Part shown: in pieces, positions 1 to 10,582 of the stretch
How positions within the stretch are numbered: the stretch's first letter is position 1
Layout of the letters: every line of letters begins with the position of its first letter
Translations under genes and position numbers: made by a program
Source: Demequina rhizosphaerae
GTDB taxonomy: Bacteria; Actinomycetota; Actinomycetes; Actinomycetales; Demequinaceae
Direction: 5' to 3'
Assembly (NCBI RefSeq): GCF_000971255.1
Contig: NZ_BBMC01000004.1
Location: forward strand, 1 to 64,000
DNA length: 64,000 bases
The notes under the pieces: model-generated
What the model saw: only the letters and a program-made list of their open reading frames with translations
Database searches by the model: none
What the model was told of the DNA's origin: nothing

Positions 1-789
1 AAGGAGTCGAAGCTCGCGCATCCTGGCCCGTTGCGGGACTTCGTGGTGGAGAAGCTGCGCCTGAAGTGGTCGCCGGAGCAGATCTGTCACGCTCTGATCG
101 ACGAGTATCCCAGCGACGAGAGCATGCGCGTGAGCCACGAGACGATCTACCAGGCGATCTACGTCCAGGCCCGGGGTGGGCTGAAACGTGAGGTCGCCGC
201 CGCACTGCGCACGGGACGCACCCGGCGCAAGCCCCACCGTGACCCCGCCCAGCGCACCAAGCGCTTCGTGGACGACATGATCATGATCAGTGAGCGTCCC
301 GCCGAGGTCGAGGACCGTGCCGTGCCCGGCCACTGGGAGGGCGACCTCATCGTCGGCGCGAACAACGCCTCCGCGATCGTCACCCTGGTGGAACGATCGA
401 CCCGCTACGTGATGCTGGGCCACCTGCCCGCCGGTCACACGGCTGAGGAGGTCCGCGACGTCCTCGTGCCCCTGATCGGCACCCTGCCGGAGCATCTGCG
501 CGGGTCGCTGACCTGGGACCAGGGAGCCGAGATGTCCGGCCACAAGCAGTTCACCGTCGCGACCGGCGTGCCCGTGTACTTCTGCGACCCCCACTCGCCC
601 TGGCAGCGCGGATCGAACGAGAACACCAACGGGCTGCTGCGCCAGTACTTCCCCAAGGGCACCAACCTGGCCGTTCACAGCGCCGTGGACCTCGAGCATG
701 TCGCCCAGGAACTCAACGGCCGCCCACGCAAAACGCTCGGCTGGAAAACTCCAGCCGAGCGTCTGCGTGATCTACTACTGACCACCTAG
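1..789 (+). CDS. IS30-family transposase, 5'-truncated by window edge
   Basis: This is the C-terminal 262 residues of a DDE transposase that cuts and joins the IS ends. The frame is open to base 1, so the start lies upstream. The retroviral-integrase-like core is clear: GHWEGDLIVG carries the first Asp, LTWDQGAEM the second Asp, and WQRGSNENTNGLLR the catalytic Glu, followed by the typical IS30 ending RPRKTLGWKTPAERL. The preceding segment (SPEQICHAL and SHETIYQAIY) belongs to the DNA-binding region. No frameshift is seen in the visible part, so the element may be active. A perfect 12-bp hairpin at 733-762 lies inside the coding sequence. Confidence 0.93.
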   Translation, partial: KESKLAHPGPLRDFVVEKLRLKWSPEQICHALIDEYPSDESMRVSHETIYQAIYVQARGGLKREVAAALRTGRTRRKPHRDPAQRTKRFVDDMIMISERPAEVEDRAVPGHWEGDLIVGANNASAIVTLVERSTRYVMLGHLPAGHTAEEVRDVLVPLIGTLPEHLRGSLTWDQGAEMSGHKQFTVATGVPVYFCDPHSPWQRGSNENTNGLLRQYFPKGTNLAVHSAVDLEHVAQELNGRPRKTLGWKTPAERLRDLLLTT

Positions 790-829
790 CCAAACACCAG
801 GTGTTGCGAGGACCCCAAGAATCCGCCCT
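1..829 (+). mobile_element. IS30-family insertion sequence, left part missing
   Basis: The element is represented by the 3' part of its transposase plus the downstream non-coding end. After the stop codon the sequence reads CACCAGGTGTTGCGAGGACC and then continues to about 829. Read inward this would be GGATTC...GTCCTCGCAACACC, which resembles the terminal repeats of actinobacterial IS30 elements. The right boundary is therefore placed near 829, but the matching left repeat lies outside the window, so the boundary is inferred. It sits directly behind the 3' end of ackA, on the opposite strand. Confidence 0.6.
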
Positions 830-863
830 CGCGGGAGACCGGCCCTCGTGGACGATGCGGCGG

Positions 864-2000
864 CTAGGAGACCGACGCGATCGACTGCAGCGCGATCTCG
901 CGCTCCTCGTTGGTGGGGATGACCCACACCTGGACGCGCGAGGAGTCGGTCGAGATGAGCGTCTCCTGCTTCTTGCGGCCCGCGTTGCGCTCCTCGTCGA
1001 TCTCGATGCCGAGCTCCTCGAGGCCCGCGAGCGACTCGAGGCGCACGATGTCGTCGTTCTCGCCGACGCCGGCGGTGAAGACGATCGCGTCGAGGCCGCC
1101 GAGCTGCGCCATGTACTGGCCCACGTAGCCCTTGATGCGGCGGGTGTAGATGTCGAGCGCCACCTTGGCCTCGTGGCTGCCCTCCTCGATCGCCTTGTGG
1201 ACGTCGCGCATGTCCGAGTAGCCGGTGAGGCCGAGCATGCCGGAGCGCTTGTTGAACAGGTCGTCGATCTCGTCGATGTCCATGCCCGCGGCGCGGTGGA
1301 GGTGGAACACGACGGCGGGGTCGATCGCGCCGGTGCGCGAGCCCATGACGAGGCCGTCGAGCGGGGTGAGGCCCATCGACGTGTCGATCGCGTGGCCGCC
1401 CTTGATCGCGTCCGCGGACGCGCCGTTGCCCAGGTGCAGCGTGATGATGCGCAGCTCCTTGGGGTCGCGGTCCATGAGGCGCGCGCACTCGCGCGACACG
1501 TAGCCGTGCGAGGTACCGTGGAAGCCGTAGCGGCGGATGCCGTGCTCGTGGGCGAGGCGCTGGTCGATCGCGTACGAGTAGGCGGCCTCGGACAGCGTCT
1601 GGTGGAACGCGGTGTCGAAGACGGCGACGTGCGGGATGTCCGGGAACGCGGCGCGCGCGGCGGCGATGCCGGCGACGTGGCCGGGGTTGTGCAGCGGGGC
1701 GAGGACGGAGAGCTTCGCGATGCCGTCCTGCACCTCGTCGTCGATGATGGTCGGCGCGGAGAACTCCGAGCCGCCCTGGACCACGCGGTGGCCGACGACG
1801 GTGAGCTGCGACAGGTCCACGCCCGAGTCGGGCTGGGACAGGGACTCGATGACGGATCGCACGCCCTCGTTGTGGTCGGTCACGCGCTCGACCAGGCCCG
1901 ACGCGAGAGGCGCGTCGAGGGTGGTGTCCACCACCTGGTACTTGATCGAGCTGGAGCCGCAGTTGAGGACGAGGGCGATGCCGTTGTAGTTGACGCTCAC
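864..2000 (-). CDS. ackA: Acetate kinase
   Basis: Converts acetyl phosphate and ADP to acetate and ATP (reversible), a cytosolic step of overflow or fermentative metabolism. The 378-residue protein begins VSVNYNGIALVLNCGSSSIK, the phosphate-binding start of the ASKHA fold. It has the family signatures VAVFDTAFHQT, YGFHGTSHGYV, HLGNGASADAI and MGLTPLDGLVMGSRTG. The GTG start at 2000 overlaps the pta stop by four bases (GTGA), so the pair is translationally coupled. The length is slightly short for the family (about 400) but all core motifs are present. Downstream the gene meets the IS30 end. Confidence 0.97.
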   Translation of the reverse strand: MSVNYNGIALVLNCGSSSIKYQVVDTTLDAPLASGLVERVTDHNEGVRSVIESLSQPDSGVDLSQLTVVGHRVVQGGSEFSAPTIIDDEVQDGIAKLSVLAPLHNPGHVAGIAAARAAFPDIPHVAVFDTAFHQTLSEAAYSYAIDQRLAHEHGIRRYGFHGTSHGYVSRECARLMDRDPKELRIITLHLGNGASADAIKGGHAIDTSMGLTPLDGLVMGSRTGAIDPAVVFHLHRAAGMDIDEIDDLFNKRSGMLGLTGYSDMRDVHKAIEEGSHEAKVALDIYTRRIKGYVGQYMAQLGGLDAIVFTAGVGENDDIVRLESLAGLEELGIEIDEERNAGRKKQETLISTDSSRVQVWVIPTNEEREIALQSIASVS

Positions 2001-4075
2001 GCGTTGCCTTCCGAGGTGTCGAGGTTCTGGGCCTGGATCGCGGTGATCGCGACCGTGTTGACGATGTCCTGCACGAGCGCGCCGCGCGAGAGGTCGTTGA
2101 CCGGCTTGCGCAGACCCTGCAGGACGGGGCCGACGGCGACCGCTCCGGCGGAGCGCTGCACGGCCTTGTAGGTGTTGTTGCCGGTGTTGAGGTCGGGGAA
2201 GACCAGCACGGTGGCCTGGCCCGCGACCGGGGAGTCGGGCGCCTTGGAGCGGGCCACCGACGGCTCGACCGCGGCGTCGTACTGCATGGGGCCGTCGACG
2301 AGCAGGTCGGGGCGGCGCTCCTTGACGATGCGCGTGGCCTCGCGGACCTTGTCGACGTCCGAGCCGGTGCCGGACTCGCCCGTCGAGTAGGACAGCATCG
2401 CGACCTTGGGGTCGACGCCGAACTGCGCGGCGGTGTCCGCGGACGAGATCGCGATGTCCGCGAGCTGCTCGGCGGTCGGGTCGGGGTTGACGGCGCAGTC
2501 GCCGTAGACCAGCACGCGGTCGGCGAGGCACATGAAGAACACGGACGACACCACGGACACGCCGGGCACCGTCTTGATGATCTGGAACGACGGCAGGATC
2601 GTGTGCGCGGTCGTGTGGGCCGCGCCGGACACCATGCCGTCCGCGAGGCCCAGCTGGACCATCATCGTGCCGAAGTAGCTGACGTCCTGGACGCGGTCGC
2701 GCGCGGCCTCGACGGTCGCGCCCTTGTGCTTGCGCATCTCGTAGTACTCGTGGGCGAAGCGCTCGACGTACTCGGGGTCGGTCGGGTCGATGATGGTCGC
2801 GCCGACGAGGTCGAGGCCGAGCTCCGCGGCGCGGGCCCGGATCGACTGCTCGCCGCCGAGGATGATGAGCTCGACGACGTCGCGCGTGAGCAGCGACGAG
2901 GCGGCGCGCAGGATGCGGTCGTCGCTGCCCTCGGGCAGGACGATGCGCTGCTTGCGCGTGCGGGCGCGGTCGAGCAGGCCGTACTCGAACATCAGCGGCG
3001 TGATGACCTCGGTGCGCGCGAGGTCGAGGACGTCGCGCAGGCGCTCGACGTCGACGCGCTGGTCGAACATCGCCAGCGCGGTGTCGACCTTGAGCTGGCT
3101 CTCGCGCGACAGGCGGCCGCGGGTGGTCGAGCAGCGGCGCGCGGTCTCGAACGTGTCGAGGTCGGTGCGCACCACCGGCAGCGGGGAGTTGAGGCCCTCG
3201 AGCAGGCGGCGCACCGCGGAGCGGGGCTCGAGGCCGCCGGTGAGGATGACGCCGGACAGCGACGGGAAGCCCTCCGCGCCGTGCGCGGCGAGCAGCGCGA
3301 GCACGGTGTCGGAGCGGTCGCCCGGGACGATGATGACTGAGCCGTCCTCGAGGCGGTCGAGGAGGTTCGACGTGGTCATCGCGCCGACCGTGATGCCGCG
3401 GGTCTCGCGCGACAGCAGCGCGGGATCGCCGGTGACGAGGGTGCCCTCGACGGCGTCGACGAGCTGGTTCATCGACGGGGCGATGAGCAGCGGGTCCTCG
3501 GGCAGCACGCCCAGGCGCAGCTCTGCGGGCAGCAGCTCGGCGATCGCGTCGAGGTCGTCGGCCGCCGCGCGGTTGATGAAGATGCCCGCGATGATCGCGT
3601 GGGAGTTCACAAGCTCGTTGCGGGCCTGCTCGACGACCTGGTGGACCTCGGCGGGCGTGCGCTCGTGGCCGCGGACCACCAGCACGACGGGCGCGCCGAG
3701 GTTCGCGGCGATCCGGCCGTTGAACTCGAGCTCGGCGGCGGCGGACACGTCGGTGTAGTCGGTGCCGACGATGACGACCGCGTCGCAGCGGCGCTCGACC
3801 TCGTGGTACCGCGCCACGATGGTCGACAGCGCCTTCTCGGGGTCCGCGTGGACGTCGTCGTAGGTGACGCCGATCGCCTCCTCGTACGAGAGGTCGATGC
3901 TCTCGTGCCCGAGCAGGAGCTGCAGGACGTAGTCGGATCCGTCCGCGACGCGGGCGACCGGCCGGAAGATCCCGACCCGTCCGACCTGCTTGGCGAGGAG
4001 ATTGGTGATGCCGAGGGCGATGGTCGACTTGCCGGTATCGCCTTCGGCCGATGCGATGTAGATGCTTCGTGCCAC
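1997..4075 (-). CDS. pta: Phosphate acetyltransferase, long three-domain form
   Basis: Interconverts acetyl-CoA and acetyl phosphate and works with the coupled ackA. The 692-residue protein has the long-form layout: an N-terminal P-loop dethiobiotin-synthetase-like domain (EGDTGKSTIALG near residue 12), a central DRTGG-type domain (about 210-320), and the catalytic PTA_PTB domain from about 365, where RKQRIVLPEGSDDRILRAA opens it and PDLNTGNNTYKAVQRSAGA and MLSYSTGESGTGSDVDKV lie near the active site. The start is GTG at 4075. About 190 bp separate it from the divergent diguanylate cyclase. Confidence 0.96.
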   Translation of the reverse strand: MARSIYIASAEGDTGKSTIALGITNLLAKQVGRVGIFRPVARVADGSDYVLQLLLGHESIDLSYEEAIGVTYDDVHADPEKALSTIVARYHEVERRCDAVVIVGTDYTDVSAAAELEFNGRIAANLGAPVVLVVRGHERTPAEVHQVVEQARNELVNSHAIIAGIFINRAAADDLDAIAELLPAELRLGVLPEDPLLIAPSMNQLVDAVEGTLVTGDPALLSRETRGITVGAMTTSNLLDRLEDGSVIIVPGDRSDTVLALLAAHGAEGFPSLSGVILTGGLEPRSAVRRLLEGLNSPLPVVRTDLDTFETARRCSTTRGRLSRESQLKVDTALAMFDQRVDVERLRDVLDLARTEVITPLMFEYGLLDRARTRKQRIVLPEGSDDRILRAASSLLTRDVVELIILGGEQSIRARAAELGLDLVGATIIDPTDPEYVERFAHEYYEMRKHKGATVEAARDRVQDVSYFGTMMVQLGLADGMVSGAAHTTAHTILPSFQIIKTVPGVSVVSSVFFMCLADRVLVYGDCAVNPDPTAEQLADIAISSADTAAQFGVDPKVAMLSYSTGESGTGSDVDKVREATRIVKERRPDLLVDGPMQYDAAVEPSVARSKAPDSPVAGQATVLVFPDLNTGNNTYKAVQRSAGAVAVGPVLQGLRKPVNDLSRGALVQDIVNTVAITAIQAQNLDTSEGNA

Positions 4076-4185
4076 GGGCCTATGGTTTCACGAACTCCTA
4101 GGACCCACATGGTCGAAGGTCCCACCGGGGGTATGCGATCGTGCGATCAACGTCACTTCCTGCGGTCTTTCGGCACACGGGTGCG

Positions 4186-4191
4186 TAGGCT
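4186..4191 (+). promoter_or_regulatory. Putative -10 box TAGGCT of the cyclase-guaA operon
   Basis: TAGGCT lies about 75 bases before the chosen ATG. The same TAG(G/A/C)CT hexamer recurs before several other genes in the window, which supports a vegetative -10 element. No convincing -35 box was found. Confidence 0.4.
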
Positions 4192-4266
4192 GAGCCCACG
4201 GCCGTGCTGAGGGGTGAGGCCGATCTCCCCCTGCCCGCGCGCCGGTGCGCGATGTGGGGAGGGACG

Positions 4267-5439
4267 ATGGCAGGCGACGAGCGCCTCCTGCGCGGCTCGC
4301 GCGTGCCCGCGCTCCTGTCGACCTTCTTCGACCGCCGCGCCGGCGGGCTGTCCGGCCCCGAGGGTTCCGCGGCAGGCACCGTCCACACCTTCGCGCTGCT
4401 GTCGATCGTCTCGACAGTCGGCTTCGCCGCGCGCTTCGCCGCGTCGCCCGACGGGCTCCCCGCCGCGCTAATCGGGCTCGACACCGCGCTCGTCCTCGCG
4501 TTCGCCGTCGCGCTCGTGGCCGTCGCCCGCGGCCACCAGCTCGTGGGCGCGGTCGTGTACCTCGCCGCCGCGACCGCGGGCATGGTCACGATGGCCGGCA
4601 TGTACGGCTGGAGCGCGGGCCACCATCTCTACCTCATCGCGGCCGCGCAGCTGGTGTTCCTCATGTTCACGGATCGTCAGCGCGGCTTGCGGTGGCTGTT
4701 CGTGGTGGTGTCCGCGAGCGGCTTCCTCGTCGCGCAGCTCGCGACCCCCGGCGTGGGCGCCTACGCGTCGGTCGAGCAGGCGGGCGCGACGTTCGCGGTC
4801 AACGCGGTGGGCACCGCGACCCTCATGTTCGTGCTCTCCGTGGTGGCTCAGCATCGTGCCGGCGCCGCGCAGGAGGAGGCGCGGTGCCTGGCCGAGCGTG
4901 CCGAGTACCTCGCCAACACCGACCCGCTCACGGGCCTCGCGAACCGGCGCCCCGTGATGGCGCGCCTCGAGGAGCTCGCCGCGGCGGACGGGCACACGTA
5001 CGCGGTCGCGATCGCGGACCTCGACCGCTTCAAGCAGCTCAACGACGACTTCGGCCACGCGTGCGGCGACCGGGTGCTGGCGGTCCTCGGCGAGCGGCTG
5101 CGCGGGCAGGTCCGCGTGACCGACCAGCTGGGGCGCTGGGGCGGCGAGGAGTTCATCGTCGTGCTCGCGGATACCTCGCTGGCCGACGCAGCCGTCATGA
5201 TGGAGCGCATGAGAAGGATCGTCGGAGAGAGCCCGGTCGCGTGCGGCGACCACGCCCATCGCGTCACGGTGTCCGTCGGCGTCTCCGAGGGCTGCGCCGA
5301 TCGTGCGAGCCACCGCGTGGTCAAGCGCGCGGACGATGCGCTGTACGACGCGAAGCTCGCGGGCCGCGACCGCATCCGGACCCGCCCGTACGACGACGCG
5401 CCCACCGCCCCCACGCCGATCATCCGGCGCACCCGGTGA
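4267..5439 (+). CDS. Membrane-bound diguanylate cyclase (GGDEF)
   Basis: Predicted to make cyclic di-GMP from two GTP at the membrane. The first 200 or so residues hold about six hydrophobic segments (for example FALLSIVSTVGFAARF and LVGAVVYLAAATAGMVTMAG), a sensory membrane domain I cannot name. The GGDEF domain begins at DPLTGLANRRP and carries an intact active-site motif GGEEF. An RVTD inhibitory site lies five residues before it, so product feedback is likely. ATG 4267 is preferred because GGGGAGGG precedes it; a GTG at 4204 is possible. The stop overlaps the SURF1 start by four bases. Confidence 0.92.
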   Translation: MAGDERLLRGSRVPALLSTFFDRRAGGLSGPEGSAAGTVHTFALLSIVSTVGFAARFAASPDGLPAALIGLDTALVLAFAVALVAVARGHQLVGAVVYLAAATAGMVTMAGMYGWSAGHHLYLIAAAQLVFLMFTDRQRGLRWLFVVVSASGFLVAQLATPGVGAYASVEQAGATFAVNAVGTATLMFVLSVVAQHRAGAAQEEARCLAERAEYLANTDPLTGLANRRPVMARLEELAAADGHTYAVAIADLDRFKQLNDDFGHACGDRVLAVLGERLRGQVRVTDQLGRWGGEEFIVVLADTSLADAAVMMERMRRIVGESPVACGDHAHRVTVSVGVSEGCADRASHRVVKRADDALYDAKLAGRDRIRTRPYDDAPTAPTPIIRRTR

Positions 5440-6221
5440 CGGCGGAGGACACGCGCGGCACCCTCCTCTGGGGCCGCGTGCTTGCCGCCGTGCTCGTCGC
5501 GGCGATCGCGGTCGGGGTATGCGGCGCGCTCGGCTGGTGGCAGTGGTCGCGCGCGTCGACCACGGGCCGCACGGTGCAGCCCGACCCGGCCGTGCCGCTC
5601 GCCGAGGTGCTCGCGCCCGCCGCGTCCGCGGGCACCGCGTACGGCCGCCAGGTCACGGTCACCGGCACGTGGGCCGACGAGGACGCCGCCGTCGTCACCG
5701 GCCGCGAGGTCGACGGCGTCGCCGCCGAGATGCTCGTGCGCGCGCTCACGGTGCCCGCCGAGCAGACCGGCACCGGCGCGGAGGCGACCCTCGCGGTCGT
5801 CGTCGGCTGGCGACCCGAGGGCGAGGTCGCGGGACCGGACGATGCGCCGGGCACCCAGGTGAGCCTCGAGGGCTACCTGCGCGCGCCGGAGGCGTCCACC
5901 GCATCGTCCGCCCCCGACGTCGCGCCCGCCGACGGGACCTTCTGGGCCTCCGCGATGGCGACCTCGGAGCTCGCGCAGCACTGGCCCTCGCCGCTGTACA
6001 GCGCCCTGCTCGTGTCCTACGAGGGCACCGCTACGTGGACCGCGCTCGAGCCGCTGCCGCCCACGACCGAGCTCAACTTCCGCTCCGCCGCCTACGCGCT
6101 CGAGTGGTGGCTGTTCGGGGCCTTCGCGCTGTTCATCACGGTGCGCTGGATACGGGACAATGGACGCGCGCACCCGGAGACCCCGGACGATGCGCGCGAC
6201 ACCCGAGAGGACCAGGCGTGA
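5436..6221 (+). CDS. SURF1-like cytochrome oxidase assembly protein
   Basis: SURF1 proteins assist insertion of heme into aa3-type cytochrome oxidase. The 261-residue protein has the expected two-helix architecture: an N-terminal transmembrane segment ([25 protein letters not shown]), an extracytoplasmic domain with the family patterns [11 protein letters not shown] and [10 protein letters not shown], and a C-terminal helix ([22 protein letters not shown]). GTG 5436 overlaps the preceding stop and its own stop overlaps the next GTG. Two copies of the 9-mer GGACGATGC family lie inside and one near the 3' end. Confidence 0.88.
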   Translation: MTAEDTRGTLLWGRVLAAVLVAAIAVGVCGALGWWQWSRASTTGRTVQPDPAVPLAEVLAPAASAGTAYGRQVTVTGTWADEDAAVVTGREVDGVAAEMLVRALTVPAEQTGTGAEATLAVVVGWRPEGEVAGPDDAPGTQVSLEGYLRAPEASTASSAPDVAPADGTFWASAMATSELAQHWPSPLYSALLVSYEGTATWTALEPLPPTTELNFRSAAYALEWWLFGAFALFITVRWIRDNGRAHPETPDDARDTREDQA

Positions 6222-6576
6222 GCGACGCTCCCAGCACCACCCAGTCCCGCAGGATCGCGGGCGCGCTCGCCCGCTACCGCATCATGGCGTTCATCACCGG
6301 AACGCTGCTGCTGATCGTGTTCGCGGGCCTGATCCGGTACATCCCGGGGCTCGAGGGGCTCAAGGAGACGCTCGACCCGACGATGTTCGTCGTCGCGCAG
6401 CTCCACGGCTTCGTGTTCATCGTGTACCTCGCCGCCGTCACGCATCTGTGGCTGCTGATGGGGTGGCGCACGGGCCGCCTCATCTACATGGCGGCCGGCG
6501 GCGTGGTCCCGCTGCTGTCGTTCTTCGCCGAGCGCCGCGTGCACGCGGAGGTCTCGGCCCAACTGGAGGAGGCCAA

Positions 6577-6580
<4 letters not shown>
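6218..6580 (+). CDS. DUF3817 small integral membrane protein
   Basis: A 120-residue protein with three hydrophobic helices ([37 protein letters not shown] and [18 protein letters not shown]). The [15 protein letters not shown] and [10 protein letters not shown] patterns match the DUF3817 family, which in actinobacteria commonly sits just before guaA. Its biochemical role is unknown. GTG start and stop both lie in GTGA overlaps with its neighbours, so its expression is tied to SURF1 and guaA. Confidence 0.85.
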
Positions 6581-8150
<1,570 letters not shown>

Positions 8151-8152
8151 TG

Positions 8153-8194
8153 ACAGGAACGGGCCCCGTGCTGATGCACGGGGCCCGTTCCTGT
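8153..8194 (+). terminator. Strong hairpin terminator after guaA
   Basis: Perfect 18-bp inverted repeat (ACAGGAACGGGCCCCGTG and its complement) around a 6-base loop CTGATG, four bases after the guaA stop. There is no T run, as is common in actinobacteria. Confidence 0.85.
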
Positions 8195-8251
8195 CGGTGC
8201 TCCTTGCCGGTCTCTTCGACGGCGTCCTGTTGTCGTCGCCGGCGCGCTCGC

Positions 8252-8280
8252 CGTCGGACCGATCGCCGATCGATCCGACG
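8252..8280 (-). terminator. Hairpin downstream of the minus-strand PspC operon
   Basis: CGTCGGA and TCCGACG form a 7-bp stem with nested GATC-rich pairing. A second inverted repeat (GACGGATC/GATCCGTC, 8304-8326) straddles the stop codon of the 140-residue gene. Together they could end the leftward transcript; this is inferred from structure alone. Confidence 0.4.
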
Positions 8281-8313
8281 GCCGTGCCGTTCCCGGCCTG
8301 CCCGACGGATCGA

Positions 8314-8736
8314 TCAGGGATCCGTCCGACGCTCGGGCTGCGGGTCGGGCTCGGCCTCGGGTGCGGCGGGGGAGCCGGGTGCGGCGGGGGAGCCGGGTGC
8401 GGCGGGGGAGCCGGGTGCGGCGGGGGAGCCGGATGCGGTGGGGGAACTGGGTGCGGCGGGGGAGCCGGGCTCCGCATCGTCCACCCCGGGCTCCTCCGGC
8501 TCGACCGGCGGCTGCCAGGTCTCGCGGCGGCGGTCGCGCATCGCGACGTTGATCGCCGAGAACAGCAGCCAGCCGCCCAGCGCGACGAGCGCGAGGATCG
8601 CGACCAGCTCGAGGTCGATGTCGTAGCCCGACAGCGCGGCGATCAGGCACGCGCCCGCGGCGGTGACGATGGCTCCCCAGATGACCCCGGTGATGCGCTC
8701 GGTGGCGCCGCGGCGGGGCTTGATGTCGGGGCTCAT
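8314..8736 (-). CDS. Small membrane protein with Ser-Pro-Ala repeat tail
   Basis: A 140-residue protein of unknown function. Two hydrophobic helices (ITGVIWGAIVTAAGACLIAAL and LVAILALVALGGWLLFSAINVAM) are followed by a basic patch and a low-complexity C-terminal tail of six GSPAAP-like repeats. The tail is encoded by an 18-bp tandem repeat. The start ATG overlaps the stop of the PspC-domain gene (ATGA), so it is the second gene of that operon. The tail probably lies in the cytoplasm or cell wall; the side is not determined. Confidence 0.75.
   Translation of the reverse strand: MSPDIKPRRGATERITGVIWGAIVTAAGACLIAALSGYDIDLELVAILALVALGGWLLFSAINVAMRDRRRETWQPPVEPEEPGVDDAEPGSPAAPSSPTASGSPAAPGSPAAPGSPAAPGSPAAPEAEPDPQPERRTDP
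8361..8468. repeat. 18-bp tandem repeat, six units
   Basis: Units of GTGCGGCGGGGGAGCCGG at 8361, 8379, 8397, 8415, 8433 and 8451. Five are identical and the fifth is diverged. Each encodes six residues (GSPAAP type) on the minus strand, so copy-number change would keep the frame. Confidence 0.95.
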
Positions 8737-10424
8737 GATGCGACCTCCTCGATGACGATGTACTGGACCTCGGCGGTGGGGTCCACGGTGACGAGCGGGT
8801 CGCCGAGGCTGAGGGCGGCGAAGGACTCGCCCGGCGCGACGTCGCACGCGAAGCCGCGGTCGGCCCACACGACGCGGACCGCCTCGTCGTCGGCGAGCTC
8901 CATGGCGACGCCGGTGCCCTCGTCGACGCGCAGGGTGGTGACGTGCGCGGACGGCTTCACCGTCCGCTCGCCCTCGAGCCCCCGCGTCGAGATGAGCCCA
9001 CGCGACGACCCGTCCGCCTCGACAGACACGTCGTCGGTGCACGCGGACGGCACGAACAGCAGCGCGTAGGTGTCCTCGAGCTCGGCCACGGCGTCGACCT
9101 CCATGGCCTCGGTGCCCGGCTCCGCCTCGGCCTCGCCGCTCGGCTCGGCCGCGGCGGACGCGTCGGACTCCACGGGCGGCGGGGACCCGATGACGATGCC
9201 GTCCTCGCCGATCGTCACGCCGTCCTCGCCGATGGTGATGCTGCCGTCGCCGATCTCGATGCGCGTCACCTGGTCGCCGTCGCGCTCGACGTGGACCTCG
9301 GGGAAGTAGCGGTCGGCCCAGCCGTCGCGGATCTCGTCGGCCTCGACGATCATCGCCGTCACCGGCACGAGCAGCAGCGCGGACAGGAAGGCGAGGAAGC
9401 CGAGCCGGCGGCCGGTCAGCGCGACGAGCATGAGGATGACGCCCAGGCCCGTGACGAAGAGCGCGAACCACGCGATGAGCGGGTGCACGACGATCCGGTC
9501 CTGCCACGTCGCCCACGCGGTGCCGGCGCCGGACAGCACCAGCCACGCGAGCGTGAGGAGCCAGAACGCGACGCCGGGACCCGGCACGCGCGGCGGCCGG
9601 GGCGGGCGAGGGGCCGCGTACGGAGCGGCGGGCGCAACGGGCGGCACCGGGGCGCCGCCGGCGGGTGCGGGGCCCCACTGCGGGACCGCCTGGGTGGCGG
9701 CCTGGGACGCGGCCTGCGCCGCCTCCTGCGCCGCCTGCTCGGCTGCCCGCGCGGCCTGCGCCCCGGCGGCGGTGGCGGCGGCACCGGCCGCGGCTCCCGC
9801 CTCGGCGGCGTAGCTGGCCGCCTCGGCGCGCTGACGCTGGCGCTCCGCGGCCCACGCCGGGGGGGCCGCGTAGACGGGCGGGGTGCCGTCGGGGCGCGGC
9901 GCCGAGCCGCCCGCGCCGGGGACCCTGTCGCGGTCGCGACGCGCCAGCACGACGATGAGCGCGATGACGCCGCCCACGATCGCGAGCGGGATGAGCACCG
10001 CGAGCACGGCCGCGATCGCACGCAGCGGGCCGCCGAGCTCGAAGTCGCCCGGCCAGCCGCCGGCGCCCCACGCCCACGGGCTGCCCGCGTCGCTCAGGCC
10101 GATGAGGCCGATGACGGCGAGGATGCCGATGACGATGAGCGCGCCGACGTTCGGCATGCCGCGCCCGAAGTCCTGCGCGATGATGCGGCCCTGGCGGTCC
10201 GGCAGCAGCGCCCACGCGGCGGCGTAGGCGAGCAGCCCGAGCCCGTGGGTGAGGAGCGCGACGGCGGCGACGCCCACGCGCGTCCAGCCGAGCGACCATC
10301 CGAGCCGCTCGGCGATGCCGCTCGCGACGCCGCCGAGGACGCGCGAGTCGCCGCGGGTGATGCCCCAGCGGCGGATGCTGGTGAAGAACGACGCCTCGGT
10401 GGGCGGCGTCTGCTGGTCGGTCAT
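8733..10424 (-). CDS. PspC-domain membrane protein
   Basis: A 563-residue protein with an N-terminal PspC domain (about 20-85: GDSRVLGGVASGIAERLGW, then GLGLLAYAAAWALLPD). It has several transmembrane segments, a long Ala/Gln-rich linker (about 190-260), four more hydrophobic helices (about 290-390), and an extracytoplasmic C-terminal part with repeating I-x-I-G-E-D-G-V patterns. PspC proteins respond to envelope stress, and in actinobacteria they often sit beside a DesK/LiaS-type kinase as here (divergent, 158 bp apart). MTDQQTPP at 10424 is chosen as start, preceded by GGAGG-like bases. Confidence 0.85.
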   Translation of the reverse strand: MTDQQTPPTEASFFTSIRRWGITRGDSRVLGGVASGIAERLGWSLGWTRVGVAAVALLTHGLGLLAYAAAWALLPDRQGRIIAQDFGRGMPNVGALIVIGILAVIGLIGLSDAGSPWAWGAGGWPGDFELGGPLRAIAAVLAVLIPLAIVGGVIALIVVLARRDRDRVPGAGGSAPRPDGTPPVYAAPPAWAAERQRQRAEAASYAAEAGAAAGAAATAAGAQAARAAEQAAQEAAQAASQAATQAVPQWGPAPAGGAPVPPVAPAAPYAAPRPPRPPRVPGPGVAFWLLTLAWLVLSGAGTAWATWQDRIVVHPLIAWFALFVTGLGVILMLVALTGRRLGFLAFLSALLLVPVTAMIVEADEIRDGWADRYFPEVHVERDGDQVTRIEIGDGSITIGEDGVTIGEDGIVIGSPPPVESDASAAAEPSGEAEAEPGTEAMEVDAVAELEDTYALLFVPSACTDDVSVEADGSSRGLISTRGLEGERTVKPSAHVTTLRVDEGTGVAMELADDEAVRVVWADRGFACDVAPGESFAALSLGDPLVTVDPTAEVQYIVIEEVAS

Positions 10425-10582
10425 GGCTGCCTCCGTTCTTCTTCGAGTCTCGCCCCGCGACCAGGCGCGGCACCATGAGGGAACCCCCTGATTCGACCCT
10501 GATCTTCGGTCCCGCACGGGTGACCGCCGCATCGTCCCCGAGGCCGAGGCGGTCGCCGCCGCCGCTGTGCGAAGGTGGTCCC

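Noticed and set aside
864..2531. Long minus-strand frame of 555 codons extending ackA upstream
   Set aside because: The first third is an out-of-frame reading of pta. The real ackA begins at GTG 2000, where homology starts and the GTGA overlap lies.
8361..8468. CRISPR array
   Set aside because: Repeat units are contiguous 18-mers without spacers and are coding.
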